Notes under the pieces: model-generated
What the model saw: only the letters and a program-made list of their open reading frames with translations
What the model was told of the DNA's origin: nothing
Database searches by the model: none
Shown: one piece after another, positions 44,465 through 57,394 of the stretch
How the letters are laid out: each line of letters starts with the position of its first letter
How positions within the stretch are numbered: position 1 is the stretch's first letter
Source: Druceiella hillmani
Lineage: Eukaryota; Arthropoda; Insecta; Lepidoptera; Hepialidae
Assembly: GCA_039881145.1 (NCBI GenBank)
Contig: JAYKKI010000088.1
Span: forward strand, 4,030,501 to 4,094,500
Length of the DNA stretch: 64,000 nucleotides
Direction of reading: 5' to 3'
Translations under genes and position numbers: made by a program

Positions 44465-47400
44465 AATACTTAATTCTGCGAATGTGTTACCGCAATTAAC
44501 TCAAATGTATCATTTCGAATGATTTAAAAAGTAAATTTATTTCGTTCGCACGAAGTTTTAGAAATACTTCCAAAGGTCAGATATTGTTATTATTATGACA
44601 AAATTATTATTTATTAAATAATATAATCCCTTCTAATATGCCGCACAGATTATTTTATGATTTTCGGAACATTATGATTTTAATATCATTAGTTAGAAGA
44701 CGGCAAGCCCCATAAGTTTAAACAGCTTTAATAATGTAAAAGGGAAGATCACTTCAGGTGATACAAGTGATGATTATTAGAGAAATTTGGTTTTAAATAG
44801 AGCAGAACATTGAAATTTGTTTATAAAAATCATAGTTTAGACAATTTCATAATAATCAATATGATTTGCCGCATCCTTGGCTGCAACTCGTTTGCTATGC
44901 ATCCTTCATCCTCGCTACAATGCCTCTATCAGTATATTTCTTCTCATCATTGTTTTTAACATAGACTTTGCATCTAATAAATATTACCCTCTTTCTGCAA
45001 TACCTTGATTCAGTAAAGCATTCATAAAATGTAAACTTGCTTTGGGGTCGGCAAAGATTCCCCAAATTCTAGTTAAATATTTAACTATATTATCAGTAAC
45101 TAATGAGGAAATTGATGCGTGAGAGAGACGTCAAACCCCTATTACGTGGGTGCATCTTTCCAGTGCCCAGTTGCATGTCATTTGGCATCTTTTTATCTTT
45201 CGAAGTACTTTCATCTTCCCATACCAAGGCGCGCAGAGAAAATGGTTTATTGTGAAGGCTTTGAAACATATTTATAAGAGTAACGTCTTCAAACTTTTAT
45301 TTTATTTGAATGCTCAATTTCTTGGAAGCGACTACTCTCCAAATGAATTTTTTCCATCTTGTAGTTTCCTGATTATCTAAATACAAAAAATATCAATATG
45401 ACAAGACAAGTAAGACATATCATTTTTATGACATCTAATATATTGCTTCGTCTATTTCATTGTCCATAAAACCGCAGTGACTCTGGTCAGTGGGGTTTTA
45501 CAGACAATGAAATGGACGAAGCGAAATCTCATTATGTTACGAGTTACGAGTGAAGATTCTCACATGTTACGAGTGAAGATTCATATTCTTCTCAAAACTT
45601 CAATGAGGGAGTCATTTCTCTCATTTAGGCCCGAAAAAGAAAAAAATGGGTGTGGCTGTGTCATGGACACCACCGTGTGTTTTACGTGAATACGTCTATG
45701 TAACGAGTTATATTTTTTAAATAAAATATTTTTATTCATGTGTTTAGGATAAAAGCAAGGAAAAAAAATTATTGTGTTACAATAGCGTATAGGCTGACAT
45801 TATATATTTTTGATAATATTTTTTTAGTCACTACTTTAAACTAATGTTTTATATACAATCCATAGATTGTGATGACAGCTGACGATTAAAACTTAAACGA
45901 ATATCGTAGCTTTTCTGAATCAAAAGTTATACTAATTGCAAATGTCGATACGCAGCAAAATAACCTCAAAATGGCGACGGTTCCCCCTCCACCGCGCGCG
46001 ATGCGTCACTGTTCTCGCTAATCGTAATGCATTTTCTGATCCTTTAGCTATCCAGTGGTATAATTTAATTTTTGATGTAGAGGATAGATTCGAAACTGCA
46101 ACTCTAAAATATATCCCCCAATTTTGTTATCATTAGGTTTTTTGGATGATAGCAAATTTAAAGACGTATTCACGTTAAAAAAAATTCTTCCAAAACTTTA
46201 TAAAAACATTCTTCTAAAATATTAGTACGATATAAGTATTTTAAACTACATTCTTTTATTTCATATATTCGTATAATAATTTACCACAGGGGATATTACC
46301 GTACAAGTCGCAAGATTGTAGTCCTGGTTTCCACTACCTGAAGAGCGTGAGTTCGGGAGATGTTCACAAGATCATAAATATAATAAATATAGCTCTCCAT
46401 ATATAATAAAAACTCCTGATAGCAGTTAATAAGCCGTTAAGTTCGCGTAGATTTCACACTCCGTGGGTTTGTTACGCATTTAGTTATTTATAAAATTTTA
46501 AATATTCGGCGATAAAGAGTTTAATGAAAATATTAAATTATTTATAAATACTAATTTGTTTCTCACTACGTAAATATACTACTCAGTAAAATTAAAGAAA
46601 CATCGACAATTTTGGAAGAAATATTCTGTCATTTATAAATAATTGTAAATACGGTAAAATTTCTATTGAAATGAGAAAAAGCCATTTTAAAGTAAAGATT
46701 GTGAGGTTTTTAATACGTGTTTTGAATACTTCTGCTGTAATGTTAAAGACTAAGAGGTAAAATAAAAAATCTCAATTTTTGGTTATTTTAAGAGGTAAGA
46801 TATTTCCTTACCATTTTTTTTTATTAACTATATGTCCATTTGTAACGACGTTATTCGTTGTCAAGTAAAAAAAGTAATTTTTTATTTTAATTGCACGGAA
46901 CCCGTGAAAAAATAATTGAATAACAAAAATGTAACGATGAATTTTGGAAACACAGAAATGTTCTCTTTTGAAATGATAATTCCATCGTATTTTTCACATT
47001 TTTTATGGAATATATGGAGTGAAAACGATTCAATTAATAAAGCTGTTATGGTTTAGTTAAAAGTAATCTCAATTTTCGCAAAAATTGACTGAAAGGTCAG
47101 ATTTTATTTCCACGTGTCCTACATGGTCAAACATATGTATTCACAAAGTAAATATTTGTAATTTATGAAAATAATTAAAGAACCATCGCAGTTTTGTAAA
47201 AACATGGAAAAAAGTTTAATAATTCTTTTTTTAACCATAAATTTAGACTAACATGTAAAGATGTCAATTCTTTTTGAAAAAAAATTAATTATGAATTTAT
47301 CACAGCCGCATTAGCTAAAGCGTAACACAAGGAGGTTTCATTGCCGGATTTATACTTCATGTTTGCACGCTGGTATTTATAGTTGAAAAAAAAAATGTTT

Positions 47401-47640
47401 TCTGAAGATAAATACAACTTTAGTGTTATTAATTTTATGATTATGAAACTATAGTTTAAAAATTATTTCATAAGGCCATTTTTCTAAAATAATTTTTCTT
47501 AAAATTACAGCTGTTTAAAAAGTATCCAACATTTTCGATTATGCTTTAGTTTTGCTGAGTAGTTTACGTCTACTTTTACAGACTCAATACAAATAACTTG
47601 GTTCCCTATACTTCTTTATTTATTAATGCAGATGGACCAA
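44465..47640 (-). mobile_element. hAT-related block of U2
   Basis: Collinear with 27,185-30,405 with small indels (for example a 19-bp CTAACATTATATTCACTGT-like loss near 45,820). It contains the hairpin at 45,445-45,522 and the shortened promoter-like element. As in U0, no transposase reading frame remains. Confidence 0.6.
45684..46175 (-). mobile_element. Promoter-like repeat element, copy in U2
   Basis: Inverted ends ACGTGAATACGTCT at 45,684 and 46,162-46,175. The CpG block is at 45,968-46,020 with CAAAATGGCGACG. Compared with the 28.4-kb copy it lacks one duplicated TCTCGCTTTT segment near 46,018 and the TTCTAACACC segment. Confidence 0.55.
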
Positions 47641-48239
47641 AATAATTTTGAATCGAAGTGCTTACTAAATGACGTTAATTTGAAATAGCAAGACACTGCG
47701 CAATTTTGGCGACCCGGTTTCGAAAAGGTGACTCAATATTAAAAAATATTAAAAGACGTTTTCTATTCCATTAAAAAAAAACACCATAAATACGCCATTT
47801 GATGGGGTCCATGAAAAAAGAAAATTGTCAAATACAAATTCGGTGTACCTTTCAAAATTTCAAAACTTTTTTTTCTATTTTTGAGAGACAAATAACTCCA
47901 CTACTTCCTCCTTTAAAATTTCATCAAAATCCATCTTAAATTGAAAGATCTATGATGCTGTGACGTACGGATACGGATGGACCGAGAGACAAGACGGAAT
48001 TAAATAAATATATACATTTTTGCATTTGGTTGCAGAATACTAAAGATAATTATTACAAAATAATTAAAATTACGTGTCAAAAAGTGAATTAAATACGAGA
48101 CTATTATGAGTTGTGGTAAGTTATTTTTAATACATGTATTTGTGCTTCTTCCGGTACGGAAACAGTAAGTTTTCAGTGATTTTTTCGTATGTCCCATATT
48201 CTTATTGATTACGTATAGTTTATGTTTCCAATTAACAAG

Positions 48240-48705
48240 GCTGAAAGAAATTCTAGGATAAAGTTTTTCTGGCAACTAGCCATAGACACACCACAACAAA
48301 TGACATTAATATGGACGTGTCATATTAAGACCGAATAGTTCCGACTATTTCGCACGTCGATGACAAGAATGCTACGACCCACCCCGCAAACAACCCGTGC
48401 CGAAAGGCATACGGATCGTGGCGTCCACGCGAAGCACCCGCCGCAGTCCCGTCGCCGTAAATCGATGGCCAGCCGCCGCGACCAACCTCCCCTTCATAAA
48501 TTACTTCGCCAGACAATGACCCAGTGGTTATGAAGGATTGTAAATCACGTGTTGTTCACTTGCCGTAGTTACTTGGGGAGTAACAGTTTGTTGTTTCCTT
48601 TGTGTTTTGCGGTGTTGGTATTTGGGGTTTATTGAGTTGTTATGAGTATTATTGGAGAAAAACTTCCTTGTGTTGTTTTAAAGGCTGATTTTAAGAATAT
48701 TACTA
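48240..48705 (-). repeat. Arm B5
   Basis: The minus strand is open 48,516-48,325 and reads MSGEVIYEGEVGRGGWPSIY, then GDGTAAGASRGRHDPYAFRH. In other B arms this frame usually stops near the GLFAG position. Here it runs on to CEIVGTIRS. Confidence 0.85.
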
Positions 48706-50670
48706 AATTTTAGATTTTTACGACTTCTATTTCCAATAATGTAATCTGTACATACATATAGAGGTTATATGAAAATAACCTCGTAATTTAGGGCTAATTG
48801 GAAAATATTTCACTTTTCCCTAAATCTGAAACTATTTTGAAACAAGTTAAGGTAAATTTTTAACACTTAACATGGGAGTCAAACCAAAATAAGGTGTTTA
48901 AAGAAAAGTAAATTTTTTGCTGTGTTCCTTTATTTAATTGAAAAAAAATTAAAAAATCTTATTTTAGATGCAAGCACCCCTTAATTCAGGTTTTTTCTAT
49001 ACACCATTATGTTTTTGCAATGAGTCATTTTTTTAGTTCTGCGGTTTAATTCAGGAATTTTGTCACTGAAAACTTAATATATAAAAGAACACAAATGACT
49101 AAATACTGAAGATGAATAAAATAAGGAAAACGTAAGAATACTGAAATAACTAAAAAATTGCTTAGGCAGAAGTTTGTTGCAATTTTTCACTAGTATAATC
49201 ATTTTCAATCGTTTTTTACTAAATAAGTCATAAGCCACCTTTGTAATAGTCACATAATTATTTATAAAATTATACTTTGAATGAAAAAGGAAAAGCAGTA
49301 CGAAAATTCACTTTTGCTAGACAGCGCTTATACCATAGAGATAAGAACAGGTAAGGAGCCGTCTCCTTACCGATGAAACAAATTTTGTAGGGAAACTTAA
49401 CGCTTAAAATGTATGAATGAGAGAGAGAAAATACAAAGTCGTATAAAGATATTCATTATATCAATATTTAAACAATGGGGTGTCCAGTCGTGTAAGAGAG
49501 ATGACTATATCATGATTTGTGTTACTTGTGTGTTCTTTGTTTGAATTCCATATTTTTTTAAACACATTATCGCGTCAAATCTTATTATTATATTCAAATC
49601 TTATTGGTTAATATAAATATTTCTTGTCTACAGAATCTGGTGAATAAAAGCTGTCGCGCTCTTTCCGAATTCAAAAGGTTTACGTGGGATTTGCGATTTG
49701 CTTAAATTATCATGATGTTTAATAAATAATTGTATTTTGTTTTGTCAAAAACTTGTTAAAAAATTTGAGTAAATTTTAGTTCTGTATAAATGCATAAATT
49801 CTATTTATTGATGTAACTCGCTAGTGGAATATGTTTGTCGACTTTCTTGAATAAATGGCTTTACTTTCTTATTTTTTGAAAAATTATGTGCTTATAATCT
49901 CATCGAGGAAATTGCCCCTTGTTCGCCATGGATAGTATTAATATTTTTAGTCAAACATTGACGTTAAACTCTGAAGGGAAAACGATGTATTTAAATAATC
50001 ATTTACGTCTCTATTTGTTTATAATTTTGTCTGTCTGACATTTATAACGTTAAATATTTCGCAAGTTGGTTAGTTGAAAATAAAAATCAGCAAAGAGTTA
50101 CTTAAGGTGAGAGCCAAGTGGGGTAGTTGATGAGATATATGTATCAGAATAAATGCTAGCTGAATCGCTTCTATTACGCTTTCCCTTTTCCTTTTCACGG
50201 GTTATGAGACAGGGAGAGTCATAGCTCGTGGGGCTTCTTAAAACATGGTCGTAAAATTGTCTTCCGTGGGGTAATGTTTTTCCACTACGTTTACTGATTT
50301 CCACGAATATGATCTCTTTTTCTTAGGCAAAAGAAAACTTAATTCTACAGGTTTAAAATTTCGTTACTAGTTATTTGGAAGAATCTAATTTTTGGATACT
50401 ATAATATACAAAAAAGATAGATACAAAAAAGTAAAGACGTGAACCGAGATATATTTAATATCAGATATACTGTAAATAATTATTAAGATCGGTAAAGATT
50501 TAGGGCGACAGAAACGTTGGTGATTCTTGTCTGGAAAAGTCATCATCATTATGATCTTAATTCGTCGGCGTGTTGAAATAATTTTCTAGCTAATATCAAA
50601 TAAATTATGGTTATATAATATCGTATAGATTGCAGACAGCCTTACATGAGATAGAAAGATAAATAAACTT
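48706..50670 (+). repeat. Spacer of U3 including S block
   Basis: From 49,639 to about 50,704 it is nearly identical to 32,420-33,485 with a constant offset of 17,219 bp and no indel. Left of this the two differ by several per cent. Confidence 0.85.
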
Positions 50671-51045
50671 TATTGTTCATTACAAATTACCGGCACTAAA
50701 GTAATTCAAACAGAATAATACAGTTTACCTCCAATAGCTCTAATGATAACTCAATAATTTCCCAAATACCTGTAACGACCAAAACAAAAGAAATAACTGT
50801 TGTTATTCTGGAATTGACCGCAGCAAGTGGTCACGCGTGATTTACAAACGCTCATAACCACTGTACCATTGTGTGGCAGATAATTTACGACGGCGAGGTA
50901 GGCCTTCTCGGTTGGCAGGCGATTTATTGCGGGGAGCATCGCGGCCCGCGCGCCGTTGGGGAGAGGTCATCGCAGTGTGAATCATTGTTTTCGAAGGTGA
51001 TTGCTGCTAATACCCGTAATATCCTTGGTTTATATTAAGTGCGGG
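50671..51045 (+). repeat. Arm A6
   Basis: It carries the GC-rich GAGCATCGCGGCCCGCGCGC segment (50,936-50,955) that A4 lacks and A7 keeps. A two-base change (GTGTGGCAGATAATT) breaks the frame seen in A4 at the GEIIY position. Confidence 0.8.
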
Positions 51046-51550
51046 TGAATCAAAAGGGTCAATACAATACACTGATTAATCAAGCTAAATGATTCATTTG
51101 GAATCTTATTGATTCATTTGACTATTTTATTCAGGAACGTTTTGGCGTAGAATCTAATGGACGGATGTCTTGCGACTTGCGTTACATTGACTCAAAAGCT
51201 CTTTGACTCGCTCAGTATTCGCCTTAACGGAATGATTCTTTAATTTTTTCATTTTCCGTATTAGCCTTCGTTATCATGAGATAATGAAAAACACGTAATC
51301 CGTCGTGAACTAGGTTTTATTTATATTATGTAAAAAAAGTCTAAAAAGAAGTTGGAGACAACAGCGAAACCATACTCCACACCTTTTTTGACACACGTTT
51401 GTTCAGTTTTTTTTAGTCAAATGGTGGACACATGTTTCCAGTATTAAATTCCTGAAGGGTTTTGTCAGTATCTCCTATTACATTATTAAAACTTTCATTT
51501 AAGGGATATTTTTTAAAGTGCCTATTAAATTTGACCTAAAAATTTATGAA

Positions 51551-52028
51551 TCATCATCATATATATTAATACGCTAAGGTTAAGATGTTACTCTCCCTTT
51601 TTAGAAAAAACCTCACAACTAATCCACATAAATTATATATCATTTTATAGATAATTGCTTGCTCTACCGGCATCCACAACTAAAAAATGTATTATTGCTA
51701 TTCTTTTTGCAAATTAATTAATTATTAAAATTATATACACGAAACAGCAATGCTGCCATCTAACGGCTCAACGTCAATATGATTGACGGTCGGTAAAATT
51801 TTTGTTTAATTTCAAATCCACTCACGTATAAATAAAGTGGCGCTTTAGCTCAATGCTTTTGATACTTGCGCCTCTATATGTCAATTTTAGTAAAATATTT
51901 GTTTGATATGTCATCTGAGCTTCATAATGGAATAAAAACGTAATAAGCAGTCTGCATCATATTAATTTTGATTTATTAAATTGAGTTGAATAATTTATAA
52001 TGCGAAGACTTCGCACGGGTCACGCTAG
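51551..52028 (+). mobile_element. Non-autonomous Helitron, 478 bp
   Basis: It starts TCATCATCATATATATTAAT and ends CACGCTAG. A hairpin TGCGAAG-A-CTTCGCA sits about 12 bp before the 3' end. Unit U4 gives the empty site ATTTATGAATATTTTAATAAT (about 61,760). The element lies exactly between the A and the T, with no target duplication. TC at the 5' end, CTAG with a nearby hairpin at the 3' end and A/T insertion are the defining features of Helitrons. No Rep/helicase coding sequence, so it depends on another copy for movement. Confidence 0.93.
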
Positions 52029-52620
52029 TATTTTAATAATTGTAGAATCTTTTATTACTTTCCAAACATTTGTTTTCATTTAAAATATGGAAATAAATTA
52101 TATTAAAACATATAAGTACTTGCAACTTGTTGACCATTTAATTACGCATTATGAAACAAAAACAAACTGTTTGAACAAGGGGAAAAGAATCGATACATTT
52201 GTGCGAGATATTGGGAGTATCATTTATTATTAAATTTAAGCTGTAAGCTGAATTTGTGATGAAAATCCCCGTTTATTTTATCTGTTTTTCCTCGTTATAT
52301 TTGAGTTGTTGTTATGTCCAGATAAGTATTGAATATCAAGATTTAGTTCAGAAAATAAATTAATAACAAAGTCGGGAAAATCTACGCCCTAAAGAAGCTA
52401 CAAATACTAATTTCTTTATTTACGACAACCAGGTACTAAACAAAATGTTTATTAATTTGTTGTCTAATAACGGAAAAAATGTTTTGTTCCTTGATATTAT
52501 TTAGCATGAATTGTTTATCATGTTACCGAGTGGATCAAAAATATGGTTTTAATTATTATCTTCCACGTTGTCAATAATTTTCTATTTTTAACCGATTTCA
52601 AAAAAAGGAGAAGGTTCTCA
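52029..52620 (+). repeat. Left interior of U3, right of the Helitron
   Basis: It matches 61,770-62,350 and 37,094-37,575, and holds the intact empty site for pogo element 1 near 52,110-52,125. Confidence 0.75.
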
Positions 52621-52689
52621 ATTCGTCGGAACCTTTTTTTAATGTTCAGCGATAATTCTTTACTAAATAGACTATAGGAGTGGTCTCAT

Positions 52690-53330
52690 ATAAATATGAT
52701 GACGATCTGATGATAATGTCCAGAAATGAACGATGGAACTCCTTAACGAATGGGAGTAAATTAAATATTTGCTACGGGTAGTTGTTACTTTGGAAAATAA
52801 CTATGCCGTCTACCATGTCTAATGATAAGTTCTGGGAATGAAAAATGGAGATCTTTAACGGATGGTAGCAAATTAAACATGATTCAAAATATTTGCCACT
52901 GATAGTTGCTATTTGCAAGATAACTACACTATCGATCCTGTCAGAGTCTGATGATGTGTTCTGAATATGAGCAATGAAACTCCTTATCGGATGGTAATTC
53001 AAGATATTTACTTCTGATGTTTTTACTTTGCAAAACAACTGCAGGTCGACCAGGTTAGGGTCTGATGATGAGTTCTGAAGATGAATAATGTAACTCTTTA
53101 AGGGGGGGGGGGGGTAGTAAATCAATTGTGATTCATTATTTCTGCTACGAGTTAGTTGTTACTTTAGTTGTTACTTTGCAAAATATGATATTGGATTTCG
53201 AATATGGAGGACGGAACTTCCTCAAGTTGTAGTTGTTACCTTGCAAAATCTAATATTGGACCTCGGATATGGAGAACGGAACTCCTCAACGGTTAACTGC
53301 TAATCACTGGCGGCTACGACAGTCGCTTCG
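52690..53330 (-). repeat. 115-bp minisatellite of U3
   Basis: About five to six degenerate units. The minus-strand 117-codon frame (53,125-52,772) spans three units with parallel motifs YHPLKISIFHSQN, YHPIRSFIAHIQN and YYPPPPLKSYIIHLQN, reflecting the near 3n period. It includes a G13 homopolymer at about 53,102-53,114, a likely assembly-error site. Confidence 0.8.
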
Positions 53331-53350
53331 TTTTTGTGTGTTGTTGATAA

Positions 53351-53669
53351 CCAACTTTAGGTAAAGGGAATTACCTATATACTATCTTTTGTTTTGTCAT
53401 TTTTAATAATTATACAAAATTCTAGGAAAAAAATTATTGAATGTTAGTTACAGTGTTATAATCGCTAAAAATTTTAAAATAAAATATCTTTTCAAAAACC
53501 AACCTCAAAGAAGGTACTAAAAAGTAAAAAAAAATAATTAACTCAAAATTGCAATAAATATACTACTTATTTGCAATAAATGAGTTACTTCTTTTTGAAG
53601 TTGGTTTTCAGCACCGCCGAACGACTTGAAGAAATGTAAAATTTTGTATTATAAATGTGCCCTTTATGA
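53351..53669. mobile_element. Short insertion with internal inverted repeat (MITE-like)
   Basis: Present only in U3. U4 and U1 read GTTGTTGATCTATTT across the site. Inside, AAAACCAACCTCAAAGAAG and CTTCTTTTTGAAGTTGGTTTT are inverted about 130 bp apart, and the left end AACCAACTT is related to them. Probably a MITE. A target duplication is not clear. Confidence 0.55.
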
Positions 53670-54369
53670 ATCTATTTCGTATTGAGTACATTAGAATTTT
53701 AATTAAATAGAATTAAAATAAATAATAAAATAATTAGAAATTAAATTAAATTATAAATTTGTTAAACTTGGGAATATGGAGAATGGTGACCAAATGAGGT
53801 TAATTTGAAATTGCAGGACACTGCGAAACTTTGGAGAACTGGTTTCAAGCTGACTCAGTATTAGAAAATACTAAAAAACATTTTCTATTCCATTAGAAAA
53901 ACACTTCATTGATACACCATTCGATGGGGTCTATGAAAAAAGAAAATTGTCACATACAAATTTTGTGTCTTCAAAAAAAATTCAAAACTTCTATTTCTGT
54001 GCGTTCAAATAATTCTACTACTTCGTCTTTTAAAATTTCATCGAAATCCATCTTTTATTGAAAGATCTAAGATGCTGAGACTGAGAGGCATGGCGAAATT
54101 AAAATGGAACGCCATTTTTAGCATCGGTTGCAGAATGCTAAAGAGAATAACAATTATTACAAAATAAATAAAATTAAGTGTCAAAAACTGAATTAAATTC
54201 GAGACTATTATGTGTGGTAAGTTATTTTTAGTACAGGTATTTGTTCTTCTTCCTGTAAGAAAACAGTAATTTTTCAGTGATTTTTTCGTATATTCCATAT
54301 TCTTATTGATTACGTAAAATTATAATGTTTCCAATTAGCAAGGCTGAAAAAAATTCTATTAAAAAGTTT

Positions 54370-54820
54370 ACTAAAAACAAACACGTGTAACTAACAACAA
54401 ACACGCCGCAACAAATAACATAAATATGGACGTGTCATATTAAGACCGAATAGTTCCGACTATTTCGCATATTGATGACAAGAATGCTACGACTCACCCC
54501 CGCAAACAACCCCTGCCGAAAGGCATGCGGGTCGCGGCGTCCACTCAGAGCACCTGCCGCAGTCCCGTCGCCGTAAATCGCTGGCCAGTCGCCGCGACCA
54601 ACCTTCCCTTCATAAATAACTTCGCCAGACAATGACCCAGTGGTTATGAAGGATTGTAAATCACGTGTTATCCATTTGCCGTAGTTAATTGGGGAGTAAC
54701 AGTTTGTTGTTTCCTTTGTGTTTTGTGATGTTGGTATTTGGGGTTTATAGAGTTGTTACGAGTATTATTGGAGGAAGACTGCCTTGTGTTGTTTTACCGG
54801 CTGATTTTAAGAATATTACT
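54370..54820 (-). repeat. Arm B6
   Basis: The minus strand is open from 54,632 to 54,435 and reads SGEVIYEGKVGRGDWPAIYG, then DGTAAGALSGRRDPHAFRQG and LFAGVSRS. One extra C near 54,502 shifts the frame past the usual stop. Confidence 0.85.
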
Positions 54821-55530
54821 AAATTTTAGATTTTTACGATTTCTATTCCTAATGATATAATCTGTACATACATATAGAGGTTATATGAAAATAACCTCGT
54901 GTCTTAGGCTAATTTAAAAATATTTTATTTTTCCCTAAATCTGAAACTATTTTGAAATAACTTAAGATAAATATTTAACATTCAACATGGGAATCAAACC
55001 ATGAAGAAAACTAGGGTGTTTAAGAAAAAGTAAATTTTTTGCTGTGTTCCTTCATTTAATTGAAAAAAAAACCTTATTTTAGATGCATGCCCCCCTTAAT
55101 GTTTATTTTGCATATAATAGACGTTTTTATCTACACCATTATGTTTTTGCAATGAGTCATTTTTCTTAGTTTCTGCGATTTGATTCAGGAATTTTTGTCA
55201 CTGTAAACTTAATATATAAAAGCACACAAATGATTGAATAGTGAATATGAACAAAATAAAGAAAACGTAAGAATACTGAAATAACTAAAAAATTGTTTAG
55301 TCAAAAGTTTGTTGCAATTTTTCACTAATATAATCATTTTCAATCGTTTTTTTACTAAATCAGTCACAGGCCACCTTTGAAACAGTCGCATACTTTATTT
55401 TTAATGAAAAAGGAAAAGCAGTACGAAAATTCACTTTTGCCAAAGAGCGCTTATACCATGGAGATAAGAACAGGTAAGGAGAGGAATGAAACAAATTTTG
55501 TGGGGAAGCTTAACGCTAAAATGTATGAAT
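54821..55530 (+). repeat. Left part of the U4 spacer
   Basis: It matches 39,346-40,080 closely, including the ATGAAAATAACCTCGTGT word that separates the U2/U4 spacers from those of U1 and U3 (CTCGTAATTTAGG). Confidence 0.8.
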
Positions 55531-55741
55531 GAAGGAATAAATATTTTATGTTATGCTATGACCACTGGCAGAACTAATGTAATTCATTATATAGTTTAAA
55601 AATTATATAAACGAGAATGTTGTATAAAATGTTCAAGGAAGTGAATAAAATTTTAATTAATTTACAAACCAATTATACAAATTTGGGCTATTTATTACAT
55701 AAATATTTCTCGTATAAATTTAGCGAAGCAACTGCGTATTC

Positions 55742-55820
<79 letters not shown>

Positions 55821-56350
55821 TTAATTTAGCTTATACTTTTTTTCACTTGTCACGAAACAGTCAGTTGTAAAATGTTGTGAGCGAATGATACTGTTTGTTA
55901 CTGGGAACCAGTTCTTATTACTACGTCCAAGATACTTACCCATCTTTCTTTAAGTATTTTGTCTTTTAAAAATGCATAAATAAAAATGATCAAGTTATGC
56001 AAATGTCAATAATAAGCGTATAATAGTATACAAGTAAAAGAACTTAATAATGTCATACTAGAAAGTAATTTGGAAAACGTGAAAATATGGATAAAATCGA
56101 TATATTATAGGAAAAATAATTTAATACCACTGCCGAGAAACAAGTAAAGTCACAACTACAACAAAATAAAAGTATCAATAGCGTCATATAACAGGACAAA
56201 TTTTATATATTTTCACTAATAATTTGCTTATCACAAATTACGCTAATAAATCCTATAACTTTGTCCTTATGACCTATTTCTACTGAAAATTTTACATGGA
56301 ATGATTCCGCTTACATGGAATGATTGTAATTCTTGCCAAAATGTTTTATC
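55531..56350. other. Foreign AT-rich DNA left of pogo element 2
   Basis: It is unrelated to the unit. Apart from the (AT)n tract at 55,744-55,815 nothing is recognised, and the 67-codon frame at 55,617 is low-complexity. Confidence 0.5.
55744..55815. repeat. (AT)n microsatellite
   Basis: About 36 AT dinucleotides with one ACAT interruption. Confidence 0.95.
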
Positions 56351-56926
56351 TGAATCGAACTGAATTGCTTTCATCAATGAATTTAATACAACTAAGAAAA
56401 AATATTCAGTACGTTGAATAAATTATAATATCAAAGTTCGCAATCACAATATGACTTTAAATACCGATAAAGTTATTATCTGAAAATTAATGTAGGGTAG
56501 GGCGGGGCTAGTTGAGCAATTTTTTACTCAAGTGATTATAGCTCCTCCACAATACGTCTCAACAGCTTATGTGGCATACCGATGGATTCCTTATTTATTC
56601 TCCTACAAAAAAGCCCATAGTAATTTATTTCTGACTGATCAAGTTCAAAAGTTACAGCTGTATAAACGAAGAAAGTCAAGTATGCTCAACTTACCCCATA
56701 GGTTGAGCAAGGGTATGGGGCAAATTGAACAGTTAGAGATTCTAGTCTAACTAAGGTTTCTAGACATGAAATAAAAATTGTATTTGATAATCAACTGTTA
56801 CTTTATTAATTCTAAGTTAAAAAATAAAACAAACCATAATATTCTTCTAGATATTAAACATAAAAATAGAATCAATAAAAACGCAACATATTTAAAGATT
56901 AATTTTTGGAATAAATTCAGCCTTTC

Positions 56927-57394
56927 CACTCCTGGTTTGCTGTCAGACCAGACTTCGCTACAAACCGGGCAGATACATTCATCTTTGTCACTTTCATCAC
57001 TAGACTGAAGTATTTTTTTACTAACACTCTTCTTTCTTTTGCTTTCAATTTTCTTCTTTTGCTTCTTAACTTTTTTACTAGATTTACTCTGTTCTTCTTG
57101 CAACGCGTTCTTCTCGGGTGTATCTGTGAGAATTGCAGCTTTTCTCTTTTTTCGAATACTTGTACTTATCTTTCTTGGAGCTGCCTTTGGGTATGGCCGA
57201 ACATTTTCTAGGGAGAATGCCCGTGGTGAATCAAACTGTTCATTTTCTTTATTGCTCGTACTGGGCTCAGGTTCACATTGACTGGCAGAGGTAGACGGAA
57301 CGGGATCAGGTTGAATAGGTTGAGTTGTGGACATTGCTTGTTCTTGACGATCTCTTTCTAGGACAATAGATGCTGGATCTGGACGGTCGGTCAC
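56927..57394 (-). pseudogene. Pogo-like transposase 2, C-terminal region with partial zinc-binding motif
   Basis: From FSPSFVTDRPDP the chain runs through a serine/proline-rich then lysine-rich linker (KKVKKQKKKIESKRKKS) to ECICPVCSEVWSDSKPG, the first two cysteine pairs of a zinc finger. The remaining ligands are missing. After about 56,930 the frame reads hydrophobic residues that look like non-coding DNA. So the finger is truncated, unlike in pogo element 1. Confidence 0.7.

Larger units (their letters stand above)
38880..48240. repeat. Macrorepeat unit U2 (type II)
   Basis: The unit comprises arm B4, spacer with S block and a private 380-bp insertion, arm A5, left interior with a private 830-bp insertion, hAT-related block and right interior. 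Without the insertions it is about 8.1 kb. Confidence 0.8.
48240..54370. repeat. Macrorepeat unit U3 (type I)
   Basis: The unit comprises arm B5, spacer with S block, arm A6, left interior with a Helitron, minisatellite, a 319-bp insertion and right interior. About 5.3 kb without insertions. Confidence 0.8.

Noticed and set aside
47996..48275. Recurrent 67- to 112-codon frames starting near MGHTKKSLK/MEHTKKSLK
   Set aside because: They follow the repeated right interior, have low-complexity hydrophobic C-termini and shift freely between units. No domain is seen.
51845..51890. tRNA-like A box (TAGCTCAATGC) in the Helitron
   Set aside because: There is no matching B box and no cloverleaf, so it is not a tRNA or SINE head.
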